A stretch of DNA of 7,385 nt, from positions 1-7,385 of the forward strand of contig JAGSPQ010000160.1 in the NCBI GenBank assembly GCA_018262385.1, read 5' to 3'. The notes below the pieces were generated by a model. The model did no database searches. It had not been told where the DNA came from and saw only the letters and a list, made by a program, of their open reading frames with translations. The translations under genes were made by a program, and so were the position numbers. Source of the stretch: Myxococcaceae bacterium. GTDB taxonomy: Bacteria; Myxococcota; Myxococcia; Myxococcales; Myxococcaceae. Shown here piece by piece: positions 6,436 to 7,385 of this stretch (positions are counted from its first letter, which is position 1; every line of letters starts with the position of its first letter).

Positions 6436-7004
6436 CCGACCGCCCGGAAGAACGCGTCGAAGAGCTCCGCTCCGCGCGGCGTCGCGTACGAGTCGGGGTG
6501 AAACTGCAGCCCCGCCATCGGCAAGGTCTGGTGCTCGATCGCCATCGCGAGCCCTTCGGCGGTGCGGGCGATCACCGACAGCGGCGGCGGGACCTCTGCC
6601 AGGGCCAGCGAGTGGTAGCGCATCACCTCGACCGGGCCTTCGAACGCGGGGAAGAACCGCGAGGGCGTGAACGAGATCGACTCCCGCATCCCATGGCAGG
6701 GAGTCGTCCGGGCGAGCCGCGCGCCGAACGCCATCCCCAGCGCCTGGTGGCCGAGGCAGATCCCCAGGGTGGGCACCTTGCGCGCGGCGGCCAACTGCAC
6801 CGCGCGGACGAGCCCGGCGCGAACCGGATCCATCGGCCCGGGGCCGATCACCAGCACGTCGGCCCGCGGCAGCTCCCGATCGAACGCCGCGCCATCATTG
6901 CCCGCGATCACCTGGACCTTCGAGCGCACGACGGGCAGCCGATCGATGACGTTCCACGAAAAAGAGTCCTGGTTTTCCAGGAAGAGCACCTGCACGGGGC
7001 GCAT
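6432..7004 (-). CDS. pabA: Aminodeoxychorismate synthase component II (glutamine amidotransferase)
   Basis: Class I glutamine amidotransferase of the PabA/TrpG family, 190 aa (usual length), which hydrolyses glutamine and passes ammonia to PabB. Motifs: VLFLENQDSFSWNV (6-19), the oxyanion-loop VIGPGPMDP (52-60), GICLGHQALG (81-90) with nucleophile C83, the CHG motif (103-105), RYHSL (129-133) and GLQFHPDSYAT (165-175) with H169. The third triad residue is D171 (codon GAC at 6494-6492) where the family normally has Glu (FHPES). The adjacent PabB with its lysine motif makes PabA more likely than TrpG, although some bacteria use one subunit for both enzymes. It is the first gene of the minus-strand block; the ATG at 7004 is preceded by GAGG only 4 nt away, a close and probably modest ribosome site. 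Expression may come from the 103-bp region shared with the divergent plsC gene. Confidence 0.9.
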   Translation of the reverse strand: MRPVQVLFLENQDSFSWNVIDRLPVVRSKVQVIAGNDGAAFDRELPRADVLVIGPGPMDPVRAGLVRAVQLAAARKVPTLGICLGHQALGMAFGARLARTTPCHGMRESISFTPSRFFPAFEGPVEVMRYHSLALAEVPPPLSVIARTAEGLAMAIEHQTLPMAGLQFHPDSYATPRGAELFDAFFRAVG

Positions 7005-7058
7005 CGAGCCTCACCCGCGGCTGTCCGGCAAGCTCCGCGCACAAGAACCCACCCAACT

Positions 7059-7072
7059 TTGACCGGGGTCAA
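7059..7072. promoter_or_regulatory. CRP/FNR-type palindrome in the pabA-plsC gap
   Basis: TTGACCGGGGTCAA: perfect 6-bp arms around GG, with the TTGAC-N4-GTCAA form used by some members of the CRP/FNR family and 8 of 10 matches to the FNR consensus TTGAT-N4-ATCAA. Its centre is 61 nt from the pabA ATG and 42 nt before the plsC TTG. Symmetry is seen; the binding protein is unknown. Confidence 0.4.
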
Positions 7073-7076
7073 GGTG

Positions 7077-7090
7077 CCGCCCTGGGGCGG
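7077..7090. repeat. GC-rich 14-bp inverted repeat upstream of plsC
   Basis: CCGCCCTGGGGCGG: 6-bp perfect arms around TG, with its centre 18 bp downstream of the centre of the TTGACC palindrome. As RNA it could form a five-pair hairpin with a CUGG loop in the plsC leader. It could also be a second operator half of a tandem pair. GC-rich palindromes of this size arise easily by chance at this composition. Confidence 0.35.
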
Positions 7091-7107
7091 GTGCTCTCTT
7101 CGTCGGC

Positions 7108-7385
7108 TTGGATCCCCTCGTCCGGCGGCACTTTCGGCACGTCGTCTTTCAGATCGTCGCCAGCTGGGTGTTCACCCTCGGCTACGCGGTGTTTGCCAGC
7201 GCCGCGGCGATCCTGACCGCGGGCCGGTTCTCGGCGGGCCTCACTCCGTGGCTGCTGCGCGTCTGGGGCAAGTCGATGCTGTGGATCGCCGGAGTGCGCC
7301 TGGAGGTCGAGGGCCTCGCCCACCTGACTGAAGCCAACGGGAAGGTCGCCGTCTTCAACCATTCGTCGATGCTCGACACGTTCGT
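7108..7385 (+). CDS. plsC: 1-acyl-sn-glycerol-3-phosphate acyltransferase (5' part)
   Basis: N-terminal 92 codons of a PlsC-family acyltransferase, which would add the second acyl chain to lysophosphatidate at the inner membrane during phospholipid synthesis. A basic start (MDPLVRRHFRH) leads into a hydrophobic segment at about residues 12-38, typical of a PlsC membrane anchor. GVRLEVEGL (62-70) and VAVFNHSSMLDTF (80-92) follow, the latter holding the HX4D catalytic motif (H85, D90). The later glycerophosphate-binding motifs lie outside the window. The start is taken as TTG 7108: the frame is closed by a TGA at 7060-7062 and TTG is the only usual start codon before the anchor, though no clear Shine-Dalgarno precedes it. 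A GTG at 7168 would lose half of the anchor. A related LPLAT acyltransferase with another substrate is possible. Confidence 0.85.
   Translation, partial: MDPLVRRHFRHVVFQIVASWVFTLGYAVFASAAAILTAGRFSAGLTPWLLRVWGKSMLWIAGVRLEVEGLAHLTEANGKVAVFNHSSMLDTF

Larger units (their letters stand above)
7005..7107. promoter_or_regulatory. Divergent promoter region between pabA and plsC
   Basis: 103 bp that should hold promoters for both divergent genes. No good TATAAT-like -10 was found for either direction, consistent with the high GC. The TTGAC at 7059 could be a -35 core for plsC, but no -10 follows at 17 bp. The region contains two back-to-back 14-bp inverted repeats, annotated separately. Confidence 0.5.

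Noticed and set aside
6967..6982. TCCTGGTTTTCCAGGA hairpin (6-bp arms, 4-nt loop) within the first codons of pabA
   Set aside because: It falls on the conserved ENQDSFS coding stretch, so coding constraint and chance explain it; no T-run or leader context supports attenuation.
5455..7004. Anthranilate synthase (trpE/trpG) reading of the pab genes
   Set aside because: K161 in PMKGT is the PabB signature (Ala in TrpE), and a PabC-like gene follows directly; no other trp gene is present.
5200..7331. Long plus-strand frames over pabB and pabA (5200-6501 and 6216-7331)
   Set aside because: Arg-rich shadows of the pab genes; none shows a domain, and the PlsC translation at the right edge is in a different frame.

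Overview
The window is very GC-rich (about 70% by eye), tightly packed bacterial DNA. It holds two gene blocks that converge near position 4000 and the start of a third gene at the right edge. Genes within blocks overlap by ATGA start/stop junctions or sit a few bases apart. No rRNA, tRNA, CRISPR array, insertion sequence or phage gene is visible.

Block 1 (1-3971, plus strand) is the distal part of an operon encoding an ATP-dependent (class I) benzoyl-CoA reductase, in the order bcrC (3' part only), bcrB, bcrA, bcrD. BcrC and BcrB carry the ring-reducing active site. BcrA and BcrD form the ATP-hydrolysing electron activator: each has the acetate/sugar kinase-Hsc70-actin fold motifs and a pair of cysteines 39 residues apart. 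The long BcrA (428 aa) together with a short BcrD (284 aa) points to the Thauera/Rhodopseudomonas (Bcr/Bad) type. The organism therefore probably degrades aromatic compounds anaerobically through benzoyl-CoA. Class I enzymes are usual in facultative anaerobes and phototrophs, whereas many strict anaerobes use the ATP-independent class II enzyme. Species cannot be assigned from this sequence.

Block 2 (4064-7004, minus strand, read right to left) is pabA-pabB-pabC followed by a short-chain dehydrogenase. PabA and PabB make 4-amino-4-deoxychorismate from chorismate and glutamine. The PabC-like lyase would release p-aminobenzoate for folate. The dehydrogenase resembles FabG/PhaB reductases and probably has its own promoter. 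On the plus strand from 7108 a plsC-like lysophosphatidate acyltransferase begins, divergent from pabA and cut by the window end.

The bcr genes are a known system. The less expected points are two FNR-type palindromes in the small amount of non-coding DNA (4819-4832 and 7059-7072), the first placed like a class II FNR promoter in front of the dehydrogenase; a Glu-to-Asp change in the PabA catalytic triad; a short, divergent PabC; and a small intergenic palindromic repeat between the converging blocks.
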